Assembly: GCA_964567595.1 (NCBI GenBank)
Contig: CAZMNF010000003.1
Coordinates: 25,948-89,947, forward strand
Direction of reading: 5' to 3'
Length of the DNA: 64,000 nucleotides
Source of the DNA: CAZMNF01 sp964567595
GTDB lineage: Bacteria; Bipolaricaulota; Bipolaricaulia; RBG-16-55-9
Position numbers and translations under genes: made by a program. Positions 25,974 through 37,010 of the stretch are shown here, piece after piece (position 1 is the stretch's first letter; the number at the start of each line of letters is the position of its first letter). The notes under the pieces were generated by a model. The model did no database searches. It was not told the DNA's origin and was given only the letters and a program-made list of their open reading frames with translations.

Positions 25974-27015
25974 TCAGGGCAGAACTCCGGTCTCGAGCGA
26001 CAGGTTGGACTCGCCTTCGCGGTTGATTCCCACGGTCAGGCGCGTCTGCAGCTCCGGCCAGAACAGCGACACGCCCCAGCCGAACAGGGCCCCTTCGCCA
26101 ACGGGCTCGTCGAGGAGCCAACCTCCCTCGAAGAACACCGATCCCAGCAGGCGCATGTCCACGGGCAGGGTCCCCGCGCCGGTCCCGAAGATCCGGGCGA
26201 GATCGATCCGGAACAGCGACGAGGTGAAGAGCCGGTGTTGCTGCTCCACCGATGCCAGGACGTAGCGCGCTGAGGAGATGCGCTTGCCGTAGCTGCGCAG
26301 GTTGAGGTCGAACTCGAGGCCCGGCAATTCTACGGGATTTTCGAGGCTGCCCATCTCGAACCGGAATTGCGTTTGTCCCGCGAACAGCCGCGTCCGGCTG
26401 TGGAACGTGCTGAAGGACTGATCCGGCGAGCCGAGCGGTTGCCCCGTCAGGTATTGGCCGCGCGTTTCCAGTCGGAATCCGAGCGGAAGCGGCCACTGGA
26501 GCGTGCTGTCAAGGTTGAGGTACCGGACGCTGGGCGGATCGGCTTCGCGGCCTTCCACTGGCCAAAGCTCGCCGACAAAGCCCGTCCCGCTCAGCGTGCT
26601 CTGCTGGATCGCTTGACCGACCAGGCCCGTCTCCTCGCCGCCGAGCCAGCGATAGAGGGCGATCAAGTCCGCGCCGACGTGGATGCCGGCTTCGCCCTCG
26701 CGGCCGCGCACGCGGCTGTCCGGCCAGTCGCCGTAGGACAGCGATGCCACCTCCCGATAGGCCAGGCCGGTCGTGTAGCGGACCGCTCGGCTGTTGAGGC
26801 CGTAGGCGCCGCCCACGGTCGTCGTCCAGTCGCTGAAGCCGAGATCAACGTTGAACCCCAGAAGGAGCCCGTCGCGCCCGCTGCTCGTGATCACGGGCCG
26901 GAGGCCGGGCGTGATGGCCGGCTCGTCGTCGCCCGCTTGGGCCCAGCCAGAGGCGCTGCTGACGAGGACGGCAACGCTCGCGAGCGCGATCGCTGCCCAG
27001 CGCTTGGCCATGGCG

Positions 27016-27023
<8 letters not shown>
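25974..27023 (-). CDS. putative outer-membrane beta-barrel protein
   Basis: 349 residues with a signal peptide (MTSAMAKRWAAIALASVAV, cleavage near GWAQA, residue 29). The body alternates polar and hydrophobic residues as in transmembrane strands (VDLGFSDWTTTVGGAYG, RFEMGSLENP, WGVSLFWPELQTRLTVGI). It looks like the barrel half of a surface-antigen protein without propeller repeats. The ATG at 27023 overlaps the ABC-F stop by 8 bases; a second ATG at 27011 is possible. The following gene starts 2 bases after its stop. The ABC-F, this gene and the BamA-like fusion therefore form one tight operon. Confidence 0.68.
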
Positions 27024-28965
<1,942 letters not shown>

Positions 28966-29007
28966 GCTAGTTCCTCGCGGGCTCTTGCTTTCGCCGTCGG
29001 CCCACAG

Positions 29008-29036
29008 AGTGTAGAGGATGCGCATGGAGGCGACAA
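29008..29036 (-). promoter_or_regulatory. Promoter of the ABC-F operon
   Basis: Minus strand TTGTCG (29036..29031), 17-base spacer, TACACT (29013..29008). Predicted start near 29001, 36 bases before the ATG at 28965. It diverges from the eno promoter. Confidence 0.55.
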
Positions 29037-29090
29037 TCGAACGGCCCCCGATGGGACGTCTGCTGTCACGCGTTCAACGGATGCGCTGTC

Positions 29091-29119
29091 TTGTCGAGCA
29101 TGATCCCCGAGTCTATACT
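29091..29119 (+). promoter_or_regulatory. eno promoter, predicted leaderless
   Basis: TTGTCG (29091..29096), 17-base spacer, TATACT (29114..29119). The ATG follows 9 bases after the -10 box, so the transcript should begin at or 1-2 bases before the start codon, and no Shine-Dalgarno is possible. Confidence 0.65.
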
Positions 29120-29127
29120 GATTCCGT

Positions 29128-30393
29128 ATGACCATCCGAACGATCGACGCACGCGAAATTCTCGACTCCCGAGGCACCCCGACGATCGAAAGCGACGTGG
29201 CGTTGGAGGACGGATCCGTCGGTCGCGCCGCGGTGCCGTCCGGAGCCTCCACGGGCAAGTTCGAAGCCCTGGAACTGCGGGACGGCGATCCCTCGCGCCA
29301 TCACGGCAAGGGCGTCCAGACCGCCGTTGGCAACGTCAACGGGACCATCCGGCCCGAGCTGCAAGGCATGGACGCATCTGAGCAGACGGCCATCGACCGG
29401 GCCATGATCGACCTCGACGGGACGGCCAACAAGGACCGACTCGGCGCGAACGCGATCCTGAGCGTCTCCCTCGCCGCCGCCCGTGCCGCGGCCCGATCTC
29501 AAGACATCCCGCTCTATCAGCATATCCAACGGCTTTCGGGGGACACGGGGGCGACGTTGCCCCTCCCGATGATGAACGTCCTGAACGGCGGCGAGCACGC
29601 CGACAACGCGCTTGAGGTTCAGGAGTTCATGATCGTGCCCGTCGGCGCTCCGTCCTTGAGCGAGGCCGTCCGCGCGGGCGCGGAGATCTTCCAGTCGCTC
29701 AAGACGATCCTGAGCAGCCGGAACCTGAGCACGGCGGTCGGCGACGAGGGCGGCTTTGCGCCTCGACTGGCGTCCAACGAAGAGGGGCTCAGCGTGCTCA
29801 TGGAAGCGATCAAGGCAGCTGGGTACTCGCCTGGCGACGACGTGGCGCTGGCGTTGGACGCCGCGGCCAGCGAGTTCTACGACGAGCAAAAGCGTGCTTA
29901 TCAATTTGAAGGACGCGACGCGGACGTCGAAGCTATGGCCGAGATCTACCGCGGATGGCTGGCGGCCTATCCGCTGATATCGCTGGAGGACGGCCTGGAT
30001 CAAGACGATTGGGCGAGTTGGACGACGCTGACGGAGCAACTCGGCGGCCAGCTCCAACTCGTTGGCGACGACCTTTTCGTGACGAATCCGACGCGCCTGC
30101 AGCGGGGCATCGAGGAGGGCGTCGCCAACTCGATCCTCGTCAAGGTCAACCAGATCGGCACGCTCACCGAGACGCTGGAGACGATCGGGATGGCCAAACG
30201 GGCCGGCTACACGACGGTCATTTCGCATCGCTCGGGCGAGACCGAGGACACGTTCATCGCGGACTTGGCCGTCGGCACCGCGAGCGGCCAGATCAAGACC
30301 GGGTCGCTCTCGCGCAGCGAACGGACGGCGAAGTACAATCAGCTGATCCGGCTCGAGGGCGAGCACGGGCTCGAGCTCGCCCCGCGCCCGTAG
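29128..30393 (+). CDS. eno: enolase
   Basis: A 421-residue glycolytic enzyme interconverting 2-phosphoglycerate and phosphoenolpyruvate. It opens IRTIDAREILDSRGTPTIE, has VPSGASTGKFEALELRD near 37, the catalytic region GDEGGFAPRL near 205, SLEDGLDQDDW near 289, GDDLFVTNP near 314 and SHRSGETEDTFIADLAVG near 368. All hallmark catalytic and Mg-binding segments are present. It is the first gene of a plus-strand row with ftsB-like, dnaE and yvcK. The predicted mRNA is leaderless. Confidence 0.97.
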   Translation: MTIRTIDAREILDSRGTPTIESDVALEDGSVGRAAVPSGASTGKFEALELRDGDPSRHHGKGVQTAVGNVNGTIRPELQGMDASEQTAIDRAMIDLDGTANKDRLGANAILSVSLAAARAAARSQDIPLYQHIQRLSGDTGATLPLPMMNVLNGGEHADNALEVQEFMIVPVGAPSLSEAVRAGAEIFQSLKTILSSRNLSTAVGDEGGFAPRLASNEEGLSVLMEAIKAAGYSPGDDVALALDAAASEFYDEQKRAYQFEGRDADVEAMAEIYRGWLAAYPLISLEDGLDQDDWASWTTLTEQLGGQLQLVGDDLFVTNPTRLQRGIEEGVANSILVKVNQIGTLTETLETIGMAKRAGYTTVISHRSGETEDTFIADLAVGTASGQIKTGSLSRSERTAKYNQLIRLEGEHGLELAPRP

Positions 30394-30396
30394 GCG

Positions 30397-30699
30397 ATGT
30401 CGCCGGCCCAACGTCGACTGCGGCTCATTGCCCTGACCATTGCGATATTGGCGCTGGGCGTCTTTTTCGGGATGCGCGAGCACTCCATCGCCCAGCTCCA
30501 CCGCGAGATCGACGCCGTGCGCGAGCAACGGGCCCAGGTCGAGGCGCGGATCGACGAGCTCCAGACGCGGCTCGAGCGTCGCGACGATCTCGGCTACATC
30601 GAATATTTGGCGCGCAAGGAGCTCGGCTTGATCCGGCCGGGCGAGGAGAAGTATTTTCAGATCGCGGACCCCGAGCGATCCGGGCCCGATGGAGATTAA
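30397..30699 (+). CDS. FtsB/DivIC-family septum formation initiator
   Basis: 100 residues with a cytoplasmic basic N-terminus, one transmembrane helix (about 9-26) and a coiled coil (about 28-64: LHREIDAVREQRAQVEARIDELQTRLERR). The usual FtsB/DivIC ending follows, with IEYLARKELGLIRPGEEKYFQI. Such proteins form the FtsQLB/DivIB-FtsL-DivIC divisome core. It starts 3 bases after the eno stop, an order (eno then ftsB) that is also common in Gram-negative and Gram-positive bacteria. Confidence 0.85.
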   Translation: MSPAQRRLRLIALTIAILALGVFFGMREHSIAQLHREIDAVREQRAQVEARIDELQTRLERRDDLGYIEYLARKELGLIRPGEEKYFQIADPERSGPDGD

Positions 30700-30705
30700 T
30701 CAACC

Positions 30706-33700
30706 ATGAGCTTCGTTCATCTGCACGTTCACTCCGAATACAGCCTGCTGGACGCAACGTGCCGCATCCAGCAGCTCGTGGCCCGCGCCGCGGAGCTGGA
30801 GATGCCGGCGCTGGCGTTGACCGACCACGGCCTGATGTGCGGCGTTGTCGAGTTCGTCCAGGCCGCCCAAGACGAGGGCATCAAGCCGATCATCGGCTGC
30901 GAGCTCTATGTCGCCCCCAAGAGCCGTACGGAGACGAAGCAGTCCGAGAAGTACTATCACCTGACCGCGTTGGCCCGGAACGAGCGGGGCTATCAGAACC
31001 TCATGAAGCTATCGAGCCTCGGGTACCTGGAAGGCTTCTACTATCGGCCGCGCGTGGATAAGGACCTGCTGCGCCAATACGGCGACGGGCTGGTGCTGTT
31101 GTCCGGATGCCTGCAGGGCGAGGTCCCGAAGCTCGCCCTGAACGACGACATGGAGGGCGCTGCCCAGGTGCTGCAGCAATATCAGGAGGTCGTCGGCTCG
31201 GACAACGTCTACGTGGAGCTGCAGGATCATGGCATCGACGAGCAGCAGACGATCCGTCCCAAGCTGATCGAGTTGGCCCGCTCGCTCGATCTGCCGCTTG
31301 TCGCTTCCAACGACGTCCACTTCCTTCACCCGGAGGATCACGCCGCGCACGAGGTCTTCATCAACGTCGCCTCCAACAAGTCGAAGGAGAAGCGGTCCTA
31401 TCCCGACGCGCTCTATCTCAAGTCGCCCGAGCAGATGCGCGAGCTGTTCGCGGACGTGCCCGAGGCTGTCGACAACACCGTGGAGATCGCCGAGCGCTGC
31501 AACGTCGAGCTCGATCTGACCCAGACGCACCTGCCCGAGTTCGAGGTGCCCGAATCCGAAGACAGCCCGGAGAGCTATCTGGAGACGCTGGCATGGGAGG
31601 GCCTCCGTGAGCGCTACGGCGAGATCACCGACGAGGTTGAGGAGCGCTTGCGTCACGAAATCAACGTCATCTGCGACATGGGCTACGCTGCCTACTTCCT
31701 CATCGTTCAGGACTTTATTCAATTCGCCAAATCAGAAGATATTCCCGTCGGACCCGGGCGAGGATCCTCGGCGGGCAGCCTCGTCTGCTATGCGCTCGGG
31801 ATCACGAACGTCGATCCGCTCAAATACGGCCTGATCTTTGAGCGCTTCCTCAATCCCGATCGCATTCAGCTTCCCGATATCGACATCGACTTCTGCGTCC
31901 GGCGCCGCGACGAGGTGATGGACTATGTCGAGGCGAAGTACGGAGCGGACCACGTCGCCCAGATCATCACCTTTGACACGATGGCCGCGCGCAGCGCGGT
32001 GCGCGACGTGGCCCGCGTCATGGAGTTTTCCTTCAACGATGCCGATCGGATCGCCAAGCAGATCCCCTTCGGAACGAAGCTCCAGGAGGCCATTGACAAC
32101 TCCCAAGAGCTTCAGACGATGCGCGACGAGCAGCCGGACGTCGCGAGGCTGTTGGATGTCGCGCCGAAGCTCGAAGGCCTGACTCGCAATCCTTCGACGC
32201 ATGCGGCGGGCGTCGTCATCGCCCCCGACGAGATCACCGAGTATGCGCCGCTGATGAAGCTCTCCGACGGCGCCGTCGTCACGCAGTACGAGATGAACGC
32301 GCTCGAGGAGATCGGCATGCTCAAGATGGACTTCCTCGGGCTGCGCAACCTCACCGTCCTCGACGACACACGCAAGTCCATCGAACGAACCGGGGAGACT
32401 CCGCCCGACTTGGACGAGCTGTCGCTGGAGGACGAGGCGACGTATGCCATGCTCCAACGCGGCCGGACGGCTGGCGTGTTCCAGCTTGAAGGCTCCGGCA
32501 TTCGCGATATGCTCATGCGGTTGGAGCCGGAGCAGTTCGAGGATCTCATCGCGGTGCTCGCGCTCTATCGACCCGGTCCGTTAGAGAGCGGCATGGCGGA
32601 GAGCTACATCGAGCGCAAGCACGGTCGCGAGGAGGTCGACTATCCGCACGAGAAGCTCCAAGAAGTGCTCGCGGACTCCTACGGCCTGCCCATCTACCAG
32701 GATCAGCTCTTGCGCATGGCCCGCGTCATGGCCGGATTTTCCTATGCCGAGGCCGACACTCTCCGCAAGGCCATCGGCAAGAAGAAGAAGAAGTTGATGG
32801 CCCAGATGCGGGCCAAGTTCATCGACGGCTGTGTCGACAACGGGGTGGAGCAGGAGACGGCGGAAAGGCTGTTCGAGGACATTGAAAAGTTTGCCCGCTA
32901 CGGCTTCGTCAAAGCCCACTCGACCGCCTACGCGCTCATCTCGTACTGGACCGGCTATTTGAAGGCCCACTACCCCACGCACTACATGGCGGCGCTCATC
33001 ACCAGCGTCGCGAGCAACGCGGACAAAGTGCGCGAATACATCAACGCCTGCCGGTCGCTCGGCATCGACGTGCTCCCGCCCGACGTCAACGAAAGCCGCG
33101 GCGAGTTCACGCCGGTGGAACGCGAGGACGGCACGGGCGCGATTCGGTTCGGGCTCAGCGCGATCAAGAACGTCGGCGACGGGGCGGTGGCGGCGATTCT
33201 GCAGGCTCGCGAGGACGGGCCGTTCGAGTCGTTCCTCGACGTCTGTCGGCGCGTGGACGCCGCGTCGCTGAGCCGGGACCTCGTGCAGAGCCTCATCAAA
33301 GCCGGCGCCTTCGACCAACTCGGCACGCGCAAGGGCCAACTGGAGCAAGTCGAAGTCGGCCTCGAAGAGGCCGATCGGGCCCACAAGGAGCGCCTGAGCG
33401 GGCAGAGCTCGTTGTTCGGCGAGGACGACGACGCCGAGCCTGCCGAGCTGGCCGCTTCCGACGAGCTGCAGAGCACGGATGAGTACGCCCACGAGGAGTT
33501 GCTCAAGATGGAGCGGGAGCTGCTCGGGCTCTACGTCAGCGGCCATCCGCTTGACGATCTCGATCAGCGCCTGGAGCTTTTCCGCTCGCACGCGATCGTC
33601 GAGCTCAAGGACGCTGCCGACGAGGCCGAGGTCCGACTGGCGGGCCAGATCGAGGAGGTCACCACGAAGACGACGCGCAACGGCCGTGCGATGGCCTTCC

Positions 33701-34152
33701 TTACGCTGGAGGACCTGACGGGCCAGACCGAGGTTGTCGTCTTCCCCGATCTCTACGAGACGCGTCAGGATCTGTTGGACGAGGATCCCGTCCTGGTGGT
33801 CGAAGGGAAGCTGGAGGAGCGCAACGGTCGCCGAAACGTCATCGCCAACGACCTTCGGGCGTTCGAGAAGCTGGAGTCGTCCAGCGTGCTCAACGTGCGG
33901 CTGGACGCGGACAAGGTCGACGAAGCCCGGCTCAAGGACCTCAAGTCGCTGTTGACGCAATACCCAGGGGCGACGCCGATCGTACTGTACGTGATGGCGA
34001 ACGGCAGCTACCGGACCGTGGCGGCCGGGGAAGGGGTCCGCGTGCAGATCGATCCGGGGTTGATCCGGGACGTCGAGGCGTTGCTTGGGCCGGGCACCGT
34101 CAAATTGGCCCCGCAGGGCTCGCGCCGACGGGATGCCGTTGGCGCGTCGTGA
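30706..34152 (+). CDS. dnaE: DNA polymerase III subunit alpha
   Basis: A 1148-residue replicative polymerase of the DnaE1 type. The N-terminal PHP domain keeps its metal motifs (HLHVHSEYSLLD at 5-16, ALTDHGLMCG near 37), so a built-in exonuclease may be active. The palm catalytic Asp pair is in PDIDIDF near residue 390, with the GPGRGSSAGSLV segment near 347. A late helix-hairpin and OB-fold region (about 980-1060, VRLAGQIEEVTTKTTRNG) follows. An acidic insert (GEDDDAEPAEL) sits near 905. It starts 6 bases after the FtsB-like gene. Confidence 0.96.
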   Translation: MSFVHLHVHSEYSLLDATCRIQQLVARAAELEMPALALTDHGLMCGVVEFVQAAQDEGIKPIIGCELYVAPKSRTETKQSEKYYHLTALARNERGYQNLMKLSSLGYLEGFYYRPRVDKDLLRQYGDGLVLLSGCLQGEVPKLALNDDMEGAAQVLQQYQEVVGSDNVYVELQDHGIDEQQTIRPKLIELARSLDLPLVASNDVHFLHPEDHAAHEVFINVASNKSKEKRSYPDALYLKSPEQMRELFADVPEAVDNTVEIAERCNVELDLTQTHLPEFEVPESEDSPESYLETLAWEGLRERYGEITDEVEERLRHEINVICDMGYAAYFLIVQDFIQFAKSEDIPVGPGRGSSAGSLVCYALGITNVDPLKYGLIFERFLNPDRIQLPDIDIDFCVRRRDEVMDYVEAKYGADHVAQIITFDTMAARSAVRDVARVMEFSFNDADRIAKQIPFGTKLQEAIDNSQELQTMRDEQPDVARLLDVAPKLEGLTRNPSTHAAGVVIAPDEITEYAPLMKLSDGAVVTQYEMNALEEIGMLKMDFLGLRNLTVLDDTRKSIERTGETPPDLDELSLEDEATYAMLQRGRTAGVFQLEGSGIRDMLMRLEPEQFEDLIAVLALYRPGPLESGMAESYIERKHGREEVDYPHEKLQEVLADSYGLPIYQDQLLRMARVMAGFSYAEADTLRKAIGKKKKKLMAQMRAKFIDGCVDNGVEQETAERLFEDIEKFARYGFVKAHSTAYALISYWTGYLKAHYPTHYMAALITSVASNADKVREYINACRSLGIDVLPPDVNESRGEFTPVEREDGTGAIRFGLSAIKNVGDGAVAAILQAREDGPFESFLDVCRRVDAASLSRDLVQSLIKAGAFDQLGTRKGQLEQVEVGLEEADRAHKERLSGQSSLFGEDDDAEPAELAASDELQSTDEYAHEELLKMERELLGLYVSGHPLDDLDQRLELFRSHAIVELKDAADEAEVRLAGQIEEVTTKTTRNGRAMAFLTLEDLTGQTEVVVFPDLYETRQDLLDEDPVLVVEGKLEERNGRRNVIANDLRAFEKLESSSVLNVRLDADKVDEARLKDLKSLLTQYPGATPIVLYVMANGSYRTVAAGEGVRVQIDPGLIRDVEALLGPGTVKLAPQGSRRRDAVGAS

Positions 34153-34192
34153 CCTCGACGGCCAAGATCCCAGGGGAGAAGGGAACTTAAGC

Positions 34193-35509
34193 GTGATCGA
34201 ACGGCCCGCATGGCGACGTGCGCTCACCTGGGTTTATCCCGGCATGCGCGTCAAGCGCTGGGCATTGCTCATTGGGGCGTCCGGCGTTGTTACCGTGATC
34301 GGCCTTGTCGGGCTGATCGGCCGGGGGAACCTCCGCGTGCTTTACGCGCTTTTTGAGGGCGCGCCCCTCGGCGCCTACGTGGCTCTGGTCGTCGGACTGC
34401 TGGGGCTCGGCATCGCCGGCGTCAGCATCGGGGTGCGCGGCCTCGTCCACTCCATCATCCGCGGGGTCTCGCCGGAATACGAGGGCCGGACCTCGGAAGT
34501 GATTTACCACCAGCGTCGACTGAGCCGCGGGCCGAACGTCGTGGCGATCGGCGGCGGTACGGGGCTATCGACGCTCTTGCGCGGCCTCAAGCACTGGACG
34601 TCCAACATTACCGCCGTCGTGACCGTGATGGACAGCGGCGGCAGCTCGGGCCGACTTCGCGAGGAACTGAACATGCTCCCGCCCGGCGACATTCGCAATT
34701 GCCTCGTCTCCCTGGCCGAGGACGAGTCGCAGATGGGCCAACTCTTCGGGCATCGCTTCAGCGAAGGCTCTGTCAAAGGCCACTCCGTGGGCAACCTCGT
34801 CTTGGCCGGGCTCCACGAGATGACCGGATCCTTCGATCGCTCCATCGCCGAGCTGAGCGAGCTGTTGAACATACGGGGCCGTGTCCTGCCCGCGACGTTG
34901 GAAAACGTCCATCTTGTGGCCCATCTCGAGGACGGCACCCGCCTGGAGGGCGAAGAACCCATCGGCGAGTGCAGCGCCCACCTCGCCCAGCTTGAGCTGT
35001 CAGAGCCCGATGTCGAACCGTACCCGGAGGTCCTACAGGCCATTCGGGCCGCGGACGTCGTCGTCTTCGGCCCTGGAAGCCTGTACACAAGCATTCTGCC
35101 GAACCTGCTCGTGGATCGCGTGAGCGAGGAGATCGAACGCTCGCGGGCGGTCAAGATCTACGTCGCCAACCTGATGACCCAGCCGGGCGAGACCGAAGGG
35201 TTCTCCTTGCAAGATCACTTGGATGCGCTCGGCGCCCACATCGATGTCAGTGCCATCGACTACGCGATCGTCAACGACGAGCCCATTCCCGAGGACCTGC
35301 GGCAACGGTATCGCGACGACGGCGCGGAGCCGGTCGAACTGGACACCCCCGAGGCGAACGCGTATGGGCTCGAACTGGTCAAAGCCGATCTGCTCGACGT
35401 CGTCAGGTTGGACGATAAACCGACGATTAAGCACGATGCCGAGCGTTTGACGGAGACGATCGCCCAGGTGACGCGCCGCGCGCTCACGGAGCGCCTCAAG
35501 CGCCTCTGA
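34193..35509 (+). CDS. YvcK/CofD-family protein (gluconeogenesis factor)
   Basis: 438 residues. Two N-terminal transmembrane helices (about 23-43 and 58-80) are followed by the CofD/YvcK fold: NVVAIGGGTGLSTLLRGLK near 116, MDSGGSSGRLREE near 145, PPGDIRNCLVSLA near 162 and VVFGPGSLYTSILPNLLV near 290. YvcK binds UDP-sugars and is needed for gluconeogenic growth and cell-shape control in Bacillus. The GTG at 34193 is chosen because it has gggagaaggg upstream and follows the dnaE stop by 40 bases; an earlier in-frame ATG would overlap dnaE heavily. Confidence 0.85.
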   Translation: MIERPAWRRALTWVYPGMRVKRWALLIGASGVVTVIGLVGLIGRGNLRVLYALFEGAPLGAYVALVVGLLGLGIAGVSIGVRGLVHSIIRGVSPEYEGRTSEVIYHQRRLSRGPNVVAIGGGTGLSTLLRGLKHWTSNITAVVTVMDSGGSSGRLREELNMLPPGDIRNCLVSLAEDESQMGQLFGHRFSEGSVKGHSVGNLVLAGLHEMTGSFDRSIAELSELLNIRGRVLPATLENVHLVAHLEDGTRLEGEEPIGECSAHLAQLELSEPDVEPYPEVLQAIRAADVVVFGPGSLYTSILPNLLVDRVSEEIERSRAVKIYVANLMTQPGETEGFSLQDHLDALGAHIDVSAIDYAIVNDEPIPEDLRQRYRDDGAEPVELDTPEANAYGLELVKADLLDVVRLDDKPTIKHDAERLTETIAQVTRRALTERLKRL

Positions 35510-35545
35510 CCGCGAATTGAGCGAGGCCGAACGAAGGAGGGCACA

Positions 35546-35632
35546 ATGGACGGCGTTGCTAGCTCTGTCGATGCCGTTCGGAAACCCGAGAGGAGGATTT
35601 GTTCATGGCGGAGTTGCCGCGATACCGCTTGA
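35546..35632 (+). CDS. 28-codon upstream ORF overlapping the aminotransferase start
   Basis: A short frame with an ideal ribosome site (aaggagg at 35534..35540, 5 bases before the ATG) that ends 28 bases inside the following aminotransferase gene, in another frame. It encodes MDGVASSVDAVRKPERRICS and 8 further residues, with two Cys. It is more likely a translational coupling device than a functional protein, because its translation would carry ribosomes over the aminotransferase ribosome site. No nutrient-related codon run is obvious. Existence is inferred only from sequence. Confidence 0.35.
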   Translation: MDGVASSVDAVRKPERRICSWRSCRDTA

Positions 35633-36771
35633 TGATCCCCGGGCCCGTCGAAGTCGATTCCGAACTGATGGCGGAAACGGCCCGTCCGATGGTGGCCCAC
35701 TACGGGGCTGAGTGGACGGCGTATCACAACGAGACGATCGACAACCTCAAGCGCGTCGTCCAGACCGACCGCGGGCGTGTCTTTCCCATCGTTGGCCCCG
35801 GGACGTCGGGCCTTGATGCCGCCATCGGCAACACGATCGGCGACGGCAAGGAGATCCTCGTCGCCATCAACGGCTTCTTTGGGGAACGGTTCCGCCAGAT
35901 CGCCACGAGCTACACGGGCGAGGCGCGCGTCCATCGGGTGACCGCGCCCATCGGGCGGCCGATCGATCCCGAGGACGTCGAGGCGACGCTCAGCGCGCAT
36001 CCTGATGTGGCGGCCGTTGCGGTTGTCCACTGCGAGACGTCCTGCGGTCTGCTCAACCCGCTGGCGGAGATCGCGGCCGTTGCGCGCGAGCATGACGCGC
36101 TGGTGATTGTCGACGCGATTACGTCCTTGGGCGGGGCCGAACTGCGCTTCGACGATTGGGACCTCGACGTCGTCGTCGCGTCCACGCAGAAGGCGCTCGG
36201 GTTGCCGCCGGGGCTTGCGCCCACGGCCGTCAGCGAGCGCGCGTGGTCGGTGATCGCGGACACGGACGTGCCCGGGTGGTATCTGGATCTGACGACGTGG
36301 CAGACCTACATCGAGGCGTGGGCATCTTGGCATCCCCATCCGGTGACGATGCCGCCTGGGTTGGTTCGGGGGCTCCACACGGCGTTGGAGCGCCTGCTCG
36401 AGGAGGGCATCGACAACGTCTGGGCCCGGCATCGACGCGCCGCGGCCATCATGCAGACCGGCTTGGCCAACCTGGGCTTTGAGCTCGTCCCGCCGAGCGC
36501 CTCTGCGGCGCCCACCGTGACAGCGGCCTACTTGCCCAGCGGCGTGAATTCCTCGGACCTCGTCGATGGCCTTAAGCGACACCACCAATTGCAGATCTCG
36601 GGTGCGATCGGCGATCTGAACGCTGTCCGGATTGGCCATATGGCCTCGTCCACGCGACCGTCGGTGCTGGTGGACGCGCTGATGTGCATCGAGGATGTGC
36701 TCCGCAGGCTCGGCCTCGACATCGAGTCGGGCCAAGCGCTCTGTGGGTTGGATCTGCGTCACGAGCTTTGA
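35605..36771 (+). CDS. class V aminotransferase (alanine-glyoxylate/serine-pyruvate type)
   Basis: A 388-residue PLP enzyme. It has MIPGPVEVDSE near residue 10, GPGTSGLDAAIGN near 64, HCETSCGLLNPL near 143, the PLP Asp region VDAITSLGG near 170 and the PLP lysine in VASTQKALGLPPG near 196. This matches alanine-glyoxylate and serine-glyoxylate aminotransferases, which transfer amino groups to glyoxylate. The ATG at 35605 has aggagga 7 bases upstream and lies inside a short upstream frame. It is the last protein gene before tRNA-Ser. Confidence 0.87.
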   Translation: MAELPRYRLMIPGPVEVDSELMAETARPMVAHYGAEWTAYHNETIDNLKRVVQTDRGRVFPIVGPGTSGLDAAIGNTIGDGKEILVAINGFFGERFRQIATSYTGEARVHRVTAPIGRPIDPEDVEATLSAHPDVAAVAVVHCETSCGLLNPLAEIAAVAREHDALVIVDAITSLGGAELRFDDWDLDVVVASTQKALGLPPGLAPTAVSERAWSVIADTDVPGWYLDLTTWQTYIEAWASWHPHPVTMPPGLVRGLHTALERLLEEGIDNVWARHRRAAAIMQTGLANLGFELVPPSASAAPTVTAAYLPSGVNSSDLVDGLKRHHQLQISGAIGDLNAVRIGHMASSTRPSVLVDALMCIEDVLRRLGLDIESGQALCGLDLRHEL

Positions 36772-36796
36772 GGGGGGCTGACCGGTCTGTTACCAT
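36768..36796 (+). promoter_or_regulatory. tRNA-Ser promoter
   Basis: TTGAGG (36768..36773), 17-base spacer, TACCAT (36791..36796). Predicted start near 36803, 7 bases before the tRNA 5' end. Confidence 0.45.
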
Positions 36797-36809
36797 CAGA
36801 GTGTACGTC

Positions 36810-36897
36810 GGAGGGATGACCGAATTGGCAAGGAGCCGGTCTCGAAAACCGGTAAGGCCGCAAGGCCCTCGGGGTTCGAGTCCCCGTCCCTCCGCCA
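36810..36897 (+). tRNA. tRNA-Ser (anticodon CGA)
   Basis: 88 bases with the 7-bp acceptor stem GGAGGGA/TCCCTCC, anticodon stem CCGGT/ACCGG around the loop CTCGAAA (anticodon CGA, reads UCG), the long variable arm with a GGCC-GCAA-GGCC hairpin typical of class II tRNAs, T-stem CGGGG/CCCCG with loop TTCGAGT, and an encoded CCA end. Confidence 0.95.
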
Positions 36898-36929
36898 CCC
36901 ACGCCAATCCATCACGAACTCGAGATGGC

Positions 36930-36963
36930 GAAAATCCCGTCGGCTAGAACCGACGGGATTTTC
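36930..36963. terminator. Bidirectional terminator between tRNA-Ser and the sigma factor gene
   Basis: A perfect 14-bp inverted repeat (36930..36943 with 36950..36963) with a 6-base loop. The arms start GAAAA and end TTTTC, so it offers a U-run in both directions and serves both converging genes. Confidence 0.85.
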
Positions 36964-37010
36964 GACTGTTCGGATTCTTCCAGAGATGCAATAGAGATGC
37001 CGCCGTCGGA

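Noticed and set aside
29113..30528. 471-codon open frame antisense to enolase
   Set aside because: Long open antisense frames are a by-product of the high-GC third positions of enolase. It has no ribosome site, and its translation looks like no known family.
32581..34227. 548-codon frame antisense to dnaE
   Set aside because: A shadow of dnaE codon use; no independent evidence.
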